Assembly (NCBI RefSeq): GCF_000421585.1
Contig: NZ_ATXH01000008.1
Location: forward strand, 1 to 64,000
Source of the DNA: Thermodesulfatator atlanticus DSM 21156
GTDB lineage: Bacteria; Desulfobacterota; Thermodesulfobacteria; Thermodesulfobacteriales; Thermodesulfatatoraceae
Reading direction: 5' to 3'
DNA: 64,000 nucleotides
A model generated the notes under the pieces. The model made no database searches, was not told the origin of the DNA, and saw nothing but the letters and a program-made list of their open reading frames with translations. Of this stretch, positions 51,163-63,192 are shown in pieces. How positions within the stretch are numbered: position 1 is the first letter of the stretch; each line of letters starts with the position of its first letter. Both the position numbers and the translations under genes were made by a program.

Positions 51163-51240
51163 GGAGACCTTTGAAAAATTTCCGAGAACAATTTTGCAAG
51201 CACAATCGCATGGATCCGTTCCCATTTTTCAAAGATCTCC
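51163..51240. repeat. Dispersed intergenic repeat, copy G
   Basis: Ends GGAGACCTTT (51163-51172) and AAAGATCTCC (51231-51240) are inverted repeats matching at 9 of 10. The interior has TTTTGCAAGCACAATCGCAT and GGATCCGTTCCCATTTTTC but lacks the partner arm. It lies upstream of kdsB. Confidence 0.68.
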
Positions 51241-51633
51241 ATATTTTATTTTGGCACACACCCAAGGCGAAAAACCAATTACTAAAAGTACCAAAAGAAA
51301 AAGATTTCCGTTTTTTATATCAAAAACTTCAAGCAATTCAGAAAAGTTTTTGCCTATCACGAAATAACCAAACAAAAATTCGAAGATTAAAGTAAAAAAT
51401 ACCAAAAGAACGCCAACTAAAATGAAGTCAATCCTTCTAGATAACCCCATTTTCGGAAGAAAAAACCATACAATGGTCGCGATTATTGAAGATAAAGTCA
51501 ATCCACTTAAAGGAAGGGCGATTTTTATGCCCATCAAAGAAACAAACAATTTTTCCCGTAAGATTCCGTTTAGTACCGCAAAAATAGCTATCAATATCCA
51601 TAAAATGATAGTTTTAAAAATAAGCTTTGACAT
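51229..51633 (-). CDS. Small four-TM membrane protein, unknown
   Basis: 134 residues with about four hydrophobic helices (IILWILIAIFAVL, SIIATIVWFFL, FILVGVLLVFFTLIF, LFLLVLLVIGF). No family recognised. The predicted C-terminus (KIKYGDL) runs 12 bp into repeat copy G, which supplies its last codons. Nothing nearby indicates a function. Confidence 0.6.
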   Translation of the reverse strand: MSKLIFKTIILWILIAIFAVLNGILREKLFVSLMGIKIALPLSGLTLSSIIATIVWFFLPKMGLSRRIDFILVGVLLVFFTLIFEFLFGYFVIGKNFSELLEVFDIKNGNLFLLVLLVIGFSPWVCAKIKYGDL

Positions 51634-51751
51634 TGTTAAGCCAGGTTTAGCATGTTTAAAGCAATTTTACCTCTTTTTAACAGATTTATAACTTTTGCTA
51701 GCTTTTTAAAAAGTTATTATTGAAAAGAAAAATTCAAAGGAGGAGAGTCTT

Positions 51752-52093
51752 ATGGCATATTTTTTTCCTAAGGACGATATAACCTTTGTGCCTCATCCAA
51801 AATTTGACGGAGTAAAATGGGCACCCCTTATAAATGCGGAAAAAACAGACAGAATCAGTGTTTGCCTGCTCCTCCTCGAACCTGATGTTGAAATCGCACG
51901 GCATATTCATGATCCACAAATTGATTCTATTTTTGTTCTAGAAGGCGAAGGGGAAGCTTTTGTTAACGGGAAATGGGAAAAAATAAAACCAGGTGATTAT
52001 GTTTTTGTGCCTGCAAGAGACGAACACGGCGTAAAAAATACAGGAAATTCCCCTCTTAAGCTCTTTATTGTTCATAGTCCGCCGTTATACTAA
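51752..52093 (+). CDS. Cupin-domain protein
   Basis: A 113-residue single cupin. Motif 1 is degenerate ([20 protein letters not shown]) and motif 2 is [19 protein letters not shown], keeping His and Glu candidates for a metal. AAAGGAGG lies upstream. Substrate unknown. Precedes hisI but with its own spacing. Confidence 0.85.
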   Translation: MAYFFPKDDITFVPHPKFDGVKWAPLINAEKTDRISVCLLLLEPDVEIARHIHDPQIDSIFVLEGEGEAFVNGKWEKIKPGDYVFVPARDEHGVKNTGNSPLKLFIVHSPPLY

Positions 52094-52115
52094 GCAAGCA
52101 CTTAAAGGAGGCCCT

Positions 52116-52499
52116 ATGGAAAAACCAGATTTTGAAAAAACCGGTGGCCTTATTCCTGTTATTGCACAGGATTTTGCTACCGGCGAAGTGCTGATGCTTG
52201 CTTACATGAACGAAGAGGCCTGGGAAAAAACCGTTGAGACAAAAAAGGCCCATTACTTTAGCCGTAGTCGCCAAAAGATCTGGCTAAAAGGTGAGTCCTC
52301 AGGTCATGTGCAATTGGTTAAGGAAATACGCCTTGATTGCGATAAAGATACCATTTTGCTTAAAGTAGAACAGCTCGGCGGCGCAGCCTGCCACAAAGGT
52401 TATCGAAGCTGTTTTTACCGCCGTTTAGAAAACGGTAAATTGATCATTGACCAAGAAAAAATTTTCGATCCAGAGGTGGTTTATGGAAAAAAAGCTTAA
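52116..52499 (+). CDS. hisI: Phosphoribosyl-AMP cyclohydrolase
   Basis: The start at 52116 follows [38 protein letters not shown], the zinc/magnesium motif [11 protein letters not shown] and [14 protein letters not shown] are intact. It opens the imidazole-ring precursor at step 3 of histidine synthesis. Single-function form without HisE. Overlaps hisG. Confidence 0.94.
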   Translation: MEKPDFEKTGGLIPVIAQDFATGEVLMLAYMNEEAWEKTVETKKAHYFSRSRQKIWLKGESSGHVQLVKEIRLDCDKDTILLKVEQLGGAACHKGYRSCFYRRLENGKLIIDQEKIFDPEVVYGKKA

Positions 52500-53358
52500 A
52501 CTAGGCATTCCCAAAGGAAGTCTCGAGAAGGCAACTATTGAACTTTTTGAAAAATCCGGTTGGCGCATCAACGTGCATCATCGCAGTTATTTTCCAGAAA
52601 TAGACGACGAAGAGATAGAATGTGCTATTTGCCGTGCCCAGGAAATGAGCCGCTACGTAGAACAAGGCATTCTCGACTGTGGTATTACCGGAAAAGACTG
52701 GATTCTTGAAAATGACTCTAAAGTCCACTACGTGACCGAGCTCGTCTATTCCAAGGTGAGTAAACGTCCTGCAAGGTGGGTGCTTGCCGTTCCTGCAGAC
52801 TCAAACATTCAAAAACTCGAAGACCTTGAGGGCAAAAAAATCGCAACCGAGCTCGTCAATTTCACCAAACGCTATTTTTCCGAACGCGGCATAAATGTCC
52901 AGGTAGAATTTTCCTGGGGCGCAACCGAAGCTAAGGTAGTTCAGGGCCTTGCTGACGCCATTGTAGAAGTTACTGAAACAGGGACCACTATCAAGGCCCA
53001 CGGGTTAAAAATTATCCACGAACTCATGCAAAGCACCCCGCATTTAATTGCAAACGAAAAGTCCTGGGCTGATCCCTGGAAACGCAAAAAAATAGAACAA
53101 CTTGCCGTGATGCTTAAGGGTGCTCTTCGGGCTCACAGACTTGTTGGCTTGAAGATGAACGTTGCTAAAGAAAACCTTGAAAAGATAGTGAGTATTCTTC
53201 CAAGCCTAAATGCCCCTACTATTTCTCCTCTTTATGAATCCGACTGGTTTGCTATAGAAACCGTTGTTGCCGAAGATGTAGTTAGGGAGTTAGTTCCAAA
53301 ATTATTAGAAGGCGGCGCCCAAGGAATTATCGAATATGCCCTTAACAAAGTCATCTAA
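52483..53358 (+). CDS. hisG: ATP phosphoribosyltransferase, long form
   Basis: The start at 52483 ([22 protein letters not shown]) follows GAGGTGG. Landmarks [22 protein letters not shown] and [13 protein letters not shown] are present. At 291 residues it includes the regulatory ACT-like C-terminal domain, so it does not need HisZ and is likely histidine-inhibited. Catalyses the first step of histidine synthesis. Confidence 0.94.
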   Translation: MEKKLKLGIPKGSLEKATIELFEKSGWRINVHHRSYFPEIDDEEIECAICRAQEMSRYVEQGILDCGITGKDWILENDSKVHYVTELVYSKVSKRPARWVLAVPADSNIQKLEDLEGKKIATELVNFTKRYFSERGINVQVEFSWGATEAKVVQGLADAIVEVTETGTTIKAHGLKIIHELMQSTPHLIANEKSWADPWKRKKIEQLAVMLKGALRAHRLVGLKMNVAKENLEKIVSILPSLNAPTISPLYESDWFAIETVVAEDVVRELVPKLLEGGAQGIIEYALNKVI

Positions 53359-54115
53359 AGCTTTCTTACTTTTGGCTATGTTGCTGGTGGTGGCTTCCTG
53401 TCAGAGTGTGGAGCCACCACCTAGCTTTTACAAAGAAAAAGCAGACATTTATCTTGAACGGGCAGCTATCTATTATCACGAAGGTCGCTTAGCAGAAGCG
53501 TTAAAAGAGGCCTATCAAGCACAGAAAGTCTATCCTAAAGACCCGGAGGTATATAACCTCATAGGCCTCATTTACATGGACAAAGGCGATTTTGATAAGG
53601 CAGAAACAAATTTTAAAAAAGCCCTTGAATTGGCACCAGATAATCCAGAAGTGCTTAACAATTTAGGATCTCTTTATCTTCTCAAGGGAGAAATAAAAAA
53701 GGCCATTACTTCCTTTGAAAAGGCCCTAAAAAATCCCTTTTATCAAAGGCCTTTTATTGCTTATACGAATCTTGCCTGGGCTTATTACAAGCTCGGCGAC
53801 CGTAAAAAGGCCTTCTCTTATTTAAACCAAGCCATACAATATAATCCTCGCTATGCTACAGCTTATTTTTATCGAGGGCTCATCGCCTTTGAAGAAGGCC
53901 GATATGAACAAGCACGGCTTGATTTTCGAAGAGCAGTACGCTTTAACCGCCAAGACATGGCAGCTCGTTATTACCTAGGCTTGGTGTACTTGCGGCTTGG
54001 TGAAGAAGAAAAAGCCAAAAAAGTATGGGAATCCATCCTCCAGCTAGCACCGGAGTCGCGCTGGGCCTTAAAAGCCGAAGAAAAACTCATGATTCTAAAG
54101 GATTTAGAAAACTGA
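53336..54115 (+). CDS. TPR-repeat lipoprotein
   Basis: A lipoprotein signal with lipobox VVASC precedes about five or six TPR units ([29 protein letters not shown]-like pattern; [24 protein letters not shown]). It resembles PilW/PilF-type pilotins, but this is by architecture only. It overlaps hisG by 23 bp. Confidence 0.85.
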   Translation: MPLTKSSKAFLLLAMLLVVASCQSVEPPPSFYKEKADIYLERAAIYYHEGRLAEALKEAYQAQKVYPKDPEVYNLIGLIYMDKGDFDKAETNFKKALELAPDNPEVLNNLGSLYLLKGEIKKAITSFEKALKNPFYQRPFIAYTNLAWAYYKLGDRKKAFSYLNQAIQYNPRYATAYFYRGLIAFEEGRYEQARLDFRRAVRFNRQDMAARYYLGLVYLRLGEEEKAKKVWESILQLAPESRWALKAEEKLMILKDLEN

Positions 54116-54340
54116 TCACTTCCGAAAAATCAGCGAAAAAAGAAGGCTGAGAAGCACACTCAGCAGTATACAAGTCCCTAACGGAAAATAAAAAGTAAAG
54201 TTTTCGCGCTTGATAACGATATCTCCAGGGAGCTTGCCAAGAAAAGGTATCTTGCTCCCAAAAACCAAGAAAACCCCTATCAGGACCATAAAAAGGCCAA
54301 GAATCAACAAAGTTTTGCCTAAATCCTCAAGAGGATTCAT
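54116..54340 (-). CDS. DUF2905 small membrane protein
   Basis: 74 residues with two membrane helices and the DUF2905 motif FGSKIPFLGKLPGDIVIKREN between them. Function unknown. It overlaps the end of queH by 14 bp and converges with the TPR gene without a gap. Confidence 0.85.
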   Translation of the reverse strand: MNPLEDLGKTLLILGLFMVLIGVFLVFGSKIPFLGKLPGDIVIKRENFTFYFPLGTCILLSVLLSLLFSLIFRK

Positions 54341-54926
54341 TTTTATCCTCCTTTTTCCTTGCTGTGTATTTTTTTCTTAATTTTTTGTCGTAGCGTTCCT
54401 GCTCACTAAAGATACAACCACAATAAGGCTGACGGTAGATATCAAGGGCTTTCGCTTCTTTTTGGCCTTCTTCCCAGCCTTCTCGAAAATCACGGTAAAG
54501 AAAGGGAATCTTGTAACGAAATGAAAGGTCTTCGGCAATTTCTTTTATCAGTTTATGAGGTTGATAGCGGCTATAAAGAAGGGTGGTGGTAAAGGCATCG
54601 GCATCTTCTGATATTGCCTTTTTCACAGATTGCTCAAGCCTCATTAAATAACAGACTTCACATCTTTTATTTTCTCGATAGATAACTTTTCTTAAAAATT
54701 CCTTAAGCCTATATTCTTTTTCAAAGATTACGGGTAGTTTCTTTTGCTCAGAAACTTGAGTTAAAGCCTTTATTCTTCTCCGAAATTCTCGAAAAGGGTG
54801 TATATTGGGATTATAAAAATAGCCAATTACATCATAGCCTTCTTCCCGTAATTTTTTTAAGGGATAAAGAGTACATGGCCCACAACAAATATGCAGGAAA
54901 ATCTTTTCTTTTTTAGCTGTTTTCAT
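54327..54926 (-). CDS. queH: Epoxyqueuosine reductase QueH
   Basis: LHICCGPCTLYPLKKL near the start, CEVCYLMRLEQ and the C-terminal CGC motif (QPYCGCIF) are the QueH cysteine landmarks for its iron-sulfur and metal sites. It performs the last step of queuosine tRNA synthesis, replacing QueG. Length 199 is normal. Confidence 0.92.
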   Translation of the reverse strand: MKTAKKEKIFLHICCGPCTLYPLKKLREEGYDVIGYFYNPNIHPFREFRRRIKALTQVSEQKKLPVIFEKEYRLKEFLRKVIYRENKRCEVCYLMRLEQSVKKAISEDADAFTTTLLYSRYQPHKLIKEIAEDLSFRYKIPFLYRDFREGWEEGQKEAKALDIYRQPYCGCIFSEQERYDKKLRKKYTARKKEDKNESS

Positions 54927-54971
54927 GTTATTTAAAGAAAGGCCTCAGGCCTAAATTTGATGTTAAAAAAG

Positions 54972-55083
54972 TTGTCAAAAAGGTGTTGAAAAAAGTGTTA
55001 ATATTTTTTACCAAAAATTTTCAACAAACATTTCAACAGGTCATTTTCCTTAAAATATCTAGCTCTGGACACATTTTTGACAA
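54972..55083. promoter_or_regulatory. Nested inverted-repeat region upstream of dnaN
   Basis: TTGTCAAAAA (54972-54981) and TTTTTGACAA (55074-55083) are perfect inverted repeats. Between them are TGTTGAAA (54984-54991) and two inverted copies TTTCAACA (55019-55026, 55031-55038). The right outer arm contains TTGACA, a possible -35 element, with TATAAC at 55097 (a short 14-bp spacer). It could be an operator or part of an origin region; no consensus DnaA boxes (TTATCCACA) were found. Confidence 0.45.
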
Positions 55084-55139
55084 TTTAAACCGTTTTTATA
55101 ACTTCTATCTTTTAAAAAATTAATACATAGGAGTAAAAA

Positions 55140-58651
<3,512 letters not shown>

Positions 58652-58661
58652 GAGGTAAGGG

Positions 58662-58865
58662 ATGGAATGCCAAAAGAAAAAAAACCTTGCCAGGTGTAAT
58701 TGTACTTATGAGCCTTGTTCTAAAAAAGGTATTTGTTGTGAGTGTTTAAAGTATCATCTGTCAAGGAGAGAACTTCCTGGGTGTTGTTTTCCACCAGAGG
58801 CTGAGCGCACCTGGGATAGATCTTTTGAGCATTTCGCCCGCCTCGTGCGCGAGGGGAAGGTATAA
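58662..58865 (+). CDS. DUF6485-type small cysteine-rich protein
   Basis: 67 residues with eight or more Cys in metal-site-like clusters ([30 protein letters not shown], shortened here to its Cys pattern C..C.C....C......CC.C). GGAGG lies upstream. It probably binds zinc or an iron-sulfur cluster. Function unknown. Confidence 0.75.
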   Translation: MECQKKKNLARCNCTYEPCSKKGICCECLKYHLSRRELPGCCFPPEAERTWDRSFEHFARLVREGKV

Positions 58866-58873
58866 AAACTAAT

Positions 58874-58950
58874 TGGCGCGCCCGGGAGGACTCGAACCTC
58901 CAACCTCTGGATTCGTAGTCCAACGCTCTATCCGGTTGAGCTACGGGCGC
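58874..58950 (-). tRNA. tRNA-Arg (anticodon ACG)
   Basis: Cloverleaf read on the minus strand: acceptor GCGCCCG / CGGGCGC, D stem GCTC/GAGC, anticodon stem TTGGA/TCCAG with loop CTACGAA, T arm GGAGG-TTCGAGT-CCTCC, discriminator G and encoded CCA. The ACG anticodon would be deaminated to ICG to read CGN codons. Confidence 0.93.
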
Positions 58951-59018
58951 GCACGAAACATAAATTAACCCCTCAAGCTCAGTTTGACAAGATTACCCGA
59001 AAGGTTTTTACTTCTTTC

Positions 59019-60107
59019 ATGGACTTAAAAAACAAATTTAAAGAACTCATTTTTACCCTAGCCTCTATCCCAAGCCCAAGTGGTGAAGAAAGGGCAATCC
59101 TTGAATATCTTACCGGACGCCTTTCACAAATAGGTCTTCCTTTACGCAAACAGGAAGTCCCTGATAGATTCTGGAACCTCATTGTTAATGAAGATCCCGC
59201 TAACCAACTCCTTATCGTGAGCCATGTGGACACAGTTCCCCCTTGGCTCGGGATATTTCCTCCGCGCATAAAAGACGACGTGCTTGAAGGCTTAGGTGTT
59301 TGTGACGACAAGGCAGGCGTTGCCATAATGCTCATGCTGCTTGAGGAGCGTTTAAAAGCCGGCAAAAAGATCCCGGCAACCTTTGCCTTCGTTGTTGACG
59401 AAGAACGTGAAGGCCAGGGCTCTGCCATGCTTGCCCGGGAAAAACTCCCTCTTTATGCGGTGGTGCTTGAGCCAACAGACCTAAAAATAGCTATTGCTGA
59501 AGGTGGCTCAGTTGAATTTGAAATAAGAGTCATGGGTAAAGCTGTTCACGGAAGCTGTATTCCCCATGGTGAAAATGCTATTGAACGTGCTATTGAACTG
59601 ATGTCCAAGCTGAAAAGGCTTTCGTTTCTCTACACCGAGCATCCTTTGGTTGGTCCTGGTGGGTTCAATGTTGAAAGATTTAGCGGTGGGGATGGAGAGC
59701 TCCGTGTGCCAGATCGCTGTATCGTAGAAGTTGATTTTAGGGTCTTACCCGGCCAAGAAACCGAAGATGTTATTGCTGAGATTAAAGCTATTTTAGATGA
59801 TTTTCCCAATGTTCATTACGTGGTTAAAGACGTATCTGAGCCCTTTGCTATCTCTACCGAGTCTCCCATCGTACAAAAGATTTGTGAGGCCTATCAAAAG
59901 GCACTAGGGGAAGAGCCTGAGCTTTCAGGTATGCCAAGCTGGACTGATGCGGCGCATCTTTACGCTGCCGGTCTTGAACCAGTTGTCTTTGGGCCAGGAG
60001 AACTAGCCCGGTGTCATACTCCAGAAGAAATCATAGAGCTTTCCGACGTGGTAGAAGCTTTTGCTGTTCTTGACAAGCTGCTTGATCTTTTTTCAGAGGA
60101 AGTTTGA
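59019..60107 (+). CDS. M20-family metallopeptidase/deacylase
   Basis: The zinc ligands fit SHVDTVPP (about residue 69), GVCDDKAG (about 95) and DEEREGQGS (about 128), with a later MPSWTDAAHL block. A dimerisation insert is present (AVHGSCIPHGENAI). Family members are ArgE, DapE and CPG2-like enzymes; the substrate is not resolved. Its last 94 bp overlap the convergent acetyltransferase gene. Confidence 0.87.
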   Translation: MDLKNKFKELIFTLASIPSPSGEERAILEYLTGRLSQIGLPLRKQEVPDRFWNLIVNEDPANQLLIVSHVDTVPPWLGIFPPRIKDDVLEGLGVCDDKAGVAIMLMLLEERLKAGKKIPATFAFVVDEEREGQGSAMLAREKLPLYAVVLEPTDLKIAIAEGGSVEFEIRVMGKAVHGSCIPHGENAIERAIELMSKLKRLSFLYTEHPLVGPGGFNVERFSGGDGELRVPDRCIVEVDFRVLPGQETEDVIAEIKAILDDFPNVHYVVKDVSEPFAISTESPIVQKICEAYQKALGEEPELSGMPSWTDAAHLYAAGLEPVVFGPGELARCHTPEEIIELSDVVEAFAVLDKLLDLFSEEV

Positions 60108-60583
60108 AGCTCTTTTTCCATGCGCAGCCAAGCCCCTTGCCGGTCGGTTACTCTAAAACCAAGTTTTTCATAAAAACGCTTGGCGTCTTCGTTTCTTTCT
60201 CCTACCCAAAGGGCCACTCTGGAAAAGCCTTTTTTGCGCAAAAAATCTAGTGCCTTTTGCATCAAGAGTTTTCCTATACCACGGCCCTGATGGGCTGGAT
60301 CAACAACAAGCTCGTGTATTTCCGGGACGATTTCTCCGTGGAAGCGACAGTCTGGTTGAATGGCAATAAAGCCTACGGGTTTATCGTTGACAAAAGCTAC
60401 CCAAAAGCCCCCGTCTGCGTGTTTTATAAGCCACTTTAGATAGCGTTTTACTCTCTGGGGCTCACGATAAGCATAAAGATAGTCGTCTTGGTAGGCCTCA
60501 AGATAAATGCGTTTAAGTTCTGAGGCCAGCGGTTTTATGTCTTTTAACTGTTTTATGGTGATTTTTTCTTTCTTTTTGTCATT
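60014..60583 (-). CDS. GNAT-family N-acetyltransferase
   Basis: The acetyl-CoA motif DPAHQGRGIGKLLMQKALDF and the ARNEDAKRFYEKLGF-type end are typical. ATG at 60583 is preferred to the TTG six codons upstream. The last 35 residues are Ser/Thr-rich and encoded opposite the M20 gene; they may be an extension caused by a lost stop. Substrate unknown. Confidence 0.83.
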   Translation of the reverse strand, partial: NDKKKEKITIKQLKDIKPLASELKRIYLEAYQDDYLYAYREPQRVKRYLKWLIKHADGGFWVAFVNDKPVGFIAIQPDCRFHGEIVPEIHELVVDPAHQGRGIGKLLMQKALDFLRKKGFSRVALWVGERNEDAKRFYEKLGFRVTDRQGAWLRMEKELQTSSEKRSSSLSRTAKASTTSESSMISSGV

Positions 60584-60619
60584 CATCGGTCGTATAATCA
60601 AATAAACAAGGGGGATGTC

Positions 60620-62035
60620 ATGTCAATACGGTATTTGATCCTTTCTGATTTGCACCTCGGTGAAGAAGATAGTCTTTTAACAAACTTAAAGCCAGGGGTG
60701 GATGAAATAGACCCCTTAAAACCGTCTCCAGTTCTTACCAAATTTGCCGATTGTTTGGAAGAACTTATTTCTCCTGAAACAAAAAGGCCATATTTGGTTG
60801 TGCTGGGAGATGGCCTTGAAATGGCCCTTGCGCGTTTTAACCAGGCTGCGATGGCCTTTGAGCGCTTAATAGAGGAATTTTTAGTGAAAAGGGCCCTTTT
60901 TCAAGGGTTAATTTATGTACCGGGAAATCATGATCATCATCTCTGGGAAACAGCCCGAGAGATCCAATACAGCGATTTTCTTTGGCGTCGCAAACCACCT
61001 GGAAGCGAACTTCCAGAGCCATGGCACATTTCTAACGCCTTTCCCTCTAAAGAGTATCATTATGTTCCCTCGCCTTTTATCGCGAAATTTTTAAGCCGTT
61101 TTAACTCTCTTGATGATTTCTTTGTGGGGATGATTTATCCGGTATTTGGCCTTATAGCCGAAGAAGAAAAGAAGATAATCTGCTTGCATCACGGACATTT
61201 AATGGAAGGTATCTACCGCTTGATGAGCAAACTGCGCGTGTTGCTTTTTCCTGATGAAAAGGAACCAAAAACTTTAGACCAAATAGAAAAAGAAAACTTT
61301 GCCTGGATAGATTTCTTCTGGTCCACCATGGGCAGATCTGGTCCTGCTGGCGAAAAGATAGAAAGCATTTATGAATGTCTTTTGGTGCCAGCCACTTTTA
61401 AAGACTTGATAAAAAGATTTGCCATGGTTCTGGCTAAAAATCTTGATATTCCCCTTGTGCCTGAAAGATGGGAAGATGATGTTTTTGAAAGGGTGCTTGG
61501 CAAACTAACAGAAAAAGAATTTTTGCCAGAACGCAGCAAAGAAGAAAGAAGCCTGTCTTCTGACTCAGAAAAAGAACTACGATGGTTTATAGAAGGCCCT
61601 CTTTTCGAGGAGATAAAAAAGGCGCTCCCTGTGGATAATGACGAACTGGCACAATACAAGTTTGACTTTATCTTTGGGCACACCCACAAGCCTTTCGCAA
61701 GGCTTGATAAATTTTATCCTTATCGTTCATGGACAAAAGTTTTTAATACTGGAGGATGGGTGGTAGATCGCTTGGAGCTTTTTCCTGTGTACGGTGCAAA
61801 TATGGTTTTGATAAGTGACGCCTTTGAAACTTTAAACATTGAGCTTTTTCGTTTAGGAAACCTGAATAGGCCTAAAATCTCTAAAGTAAAAAGCCCTGAA
61901 GAAGGATCTTCTTCCTTTGAAAAAGAAATAGCCAAAAAATTAGAGCGAGAAGTTTGGCAAGATTTTGCGGAAGTTGTCCAGGCTGCGGCTCAGGTGCGCG
62001 CAAGTCACTTAAGAAAACGCATCTTCGGCTCTTAA
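60620..62035 (+). CDS. Calcineurin-like metallophosphoesterase
   Basis: Metal motifs ILSDLHLGEED, LGDGLEMAL, PGNHDHHLW and, further on, CLHHGHL and FGHTHKPFA define a dimetal phosphoesterase. At 471 residues it is larger than nucleases or LpxH, with a long middle insert. The substrate is unknown. Divergent from the acetyltransferase and convergent with aroB by 27 bp. Confidence 0.87.
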   Translation: MSIRYLILSDLHLGEEDSLLTNLKPGVDEIDPLKPSPVLTKFADCLEELISPETKRPYLVVLGDGLEMALARFNQAAMAFERLIEEFLVKRALFQGLIYVPGNHDHHLWETAREIQYSDFLWRRKPPGSELPEPWHISNAFPSKEYHYVPSPFIAKFLSRFNSLDDFFVGMIYPVFGLIAEEEKKIICLHHGHLMEGIYRLMSKLRVLLFPDEKEPKTLDQIEKENFAWIDFFWSTMGRSGPAGEKIESIYECLLVPATFKDLIKRFAMVLAKNLDIPLVPERWEDDVFERVLGKLTEKEFLPERSKEERSLSSDSEKELRWFIEGPLFEEIKKALPVDNDELAQYKFDFIFGHTHKPFARLDKFYPYRSWTKVFNTGGWVVDRLELFPVYGANMVLISDAFETLNIELFRLGNLNRPKISKVKSPEEGSSSFEKEIAKKLEREVWQDFAEVVQAAAQVRASHLRKRIFGS

Positions 62036-63106
62036 AGAGTCGATTATCTTGCTTATGAGTTCTTTGGGTGGCTCCTCGTAAAAAACTGGCTCACCTAATC
62101 TTTTCAAAAGGACAAAAACGAGCTTGCCACGCCAGACTTTTTTATCAGCGCGCAGATAAGCTTCGATTTTGGCAGGATCTAACTCTTTGGGAATGCGCAC
62201 AGGGAGGCCTAGTTTCTTGAGAAGGGCCTCGATGGGGGCGCTTAAATCTTCTTGAGCTATGCCTAATTCTTCAGAAAGCCTAGCTGCGGCGACCATGCCG
62301 ATACTTACGCAAAATCCGTGAAGCATTTCATAATTGGCAGCGGCTTCTATGGCATGGCCAATAGTGTGCCCAAAATTAAGAATGCGCCTGAGACCGCCTT
62401 CTTTTTCATCCTGTGAGACAACATCGGCTTTAATGCGACAGCTTTCGTAAATAATGTGTTCCAGGGTGTAGGCGTCATAGTTAAGAAGCGAAGAGGCGTT
62501 ATCATCTAAAAACTTAAAAAGCTCAGGGCTTGAAATACAGCCGTATTTGACCACTTCTGCCAGGCCGTTTTTTAGGTGCTCAAAGGGAAGGGTTGCCAGC
62601 ACGCCATAATCGATATAAACCCGCCAGGGCTGATAAAATGTGCCGAGAAGATTTTTCCCCTCAGGGAGATCCACCCCGGTTTTTCCGCCAACCGAGCTAT
62701 CAACCTGGGCCAGAAGGCTGGTTGGGATCTGGACGTAGGGGATTCCACGTAAGTATATCGAAGCAAGAAAGCCGGCCAGGTCTCCTGTGACTCCGCCTCC
62801 AAGGGCAATGACAGCACACTTGCGGTCAAAGCCTTTGCTAACCATCTGCCTGGCGAGGGATACTACGGTGTCCATGTTTTTTGAGACTTCACCAGCAGGG
62901 AAAACAAAAAGTTCGGCAGAAATATCAGCTTCTTTTAACAAACGCAAAAGGTCTTCCCCAAGGAATTCTGCTACGTTGCTATCGGAAATTAAGGCGTAGC
63001 GGTGGCCAAGATTAATTTGGGCAAGGTCTTCAGGGACTTCGGTTAAAAGGCCACCTTCGATGAGGATTTCGTAAGGTCTTCCTGTTTTTACCTTTAAACA
63101 ACGCAT
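62009..63106 (-). CDS. aroB: 3-dehydroquinate synthase
   Basis: The NAD-site GGGVTGDLAGFLAS, PTSLLAQVDSSVGGKTGVD and RRILNFGHTIGHAIE (zinc His) are intact. It converts DAHP to 3-dehydroquinate in the shikimate pathway. Length 365 is normal. Confidence 0.95.
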   Translation of the reverse strand: MRCLKVKTGRPYEILIEGGLLTEVPEDLAQINLGHRYALISDSNVAEFLGEDLLRLLKEADISAELFVFPAGEVSKNMDTVVSLARQMVSKGFDRKCAVIALGGGVTGDLAGFLASIYLRGIPYVQIPTSLLAQVDSSVGGKTGVDLPEGKNLLGTFYQPWRVYIDYGVLATLPFEHLKNGLAEVVKYGCISSPELFKFLDDNASSLLNYDAYTLEHIIYESCRIKADVVSQDEKEGGLRRILNFGHTIGHAIEAAANYEMLHGFCVSIGMVAAARLSEELGIAQEDLSAPIEALLKKLGLPVRIPKELDPAKIEAYLRADKKVWRGKLVFVLLKRLGEPVFYEEPPKELISKIIDSLRAEDAFS

Positions 63107-63192
63107 GGCGTTTTTTTAAACCAAAAAACAAAAAAGTGCCAGGCAAAATTTTGACGTCTTGCCTCTTAAAAAGAATGTGTTACTCAAAAGTT

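Noticed and set aside
5288-51240. Treating the dispersed repeats as complete insertion sequences
   Set aside because: No copy is long enough to encode a transposase and none is nearby.
54927-55139. Calling this gap the replication origin outright
   Set aside because: No consensus DnaA boxes, no dnaA gene and no skew calculation available; only a candidate regulatory region can be supported.
58946-58952. Longer acceptor stem (GCGCGCC) for the tRNA
   Set aside because: The correct seven-base stem is GCGCCCG with the 5' end at 58950; the extra GC lies outside the gene, and this register gives a proper CCA end.
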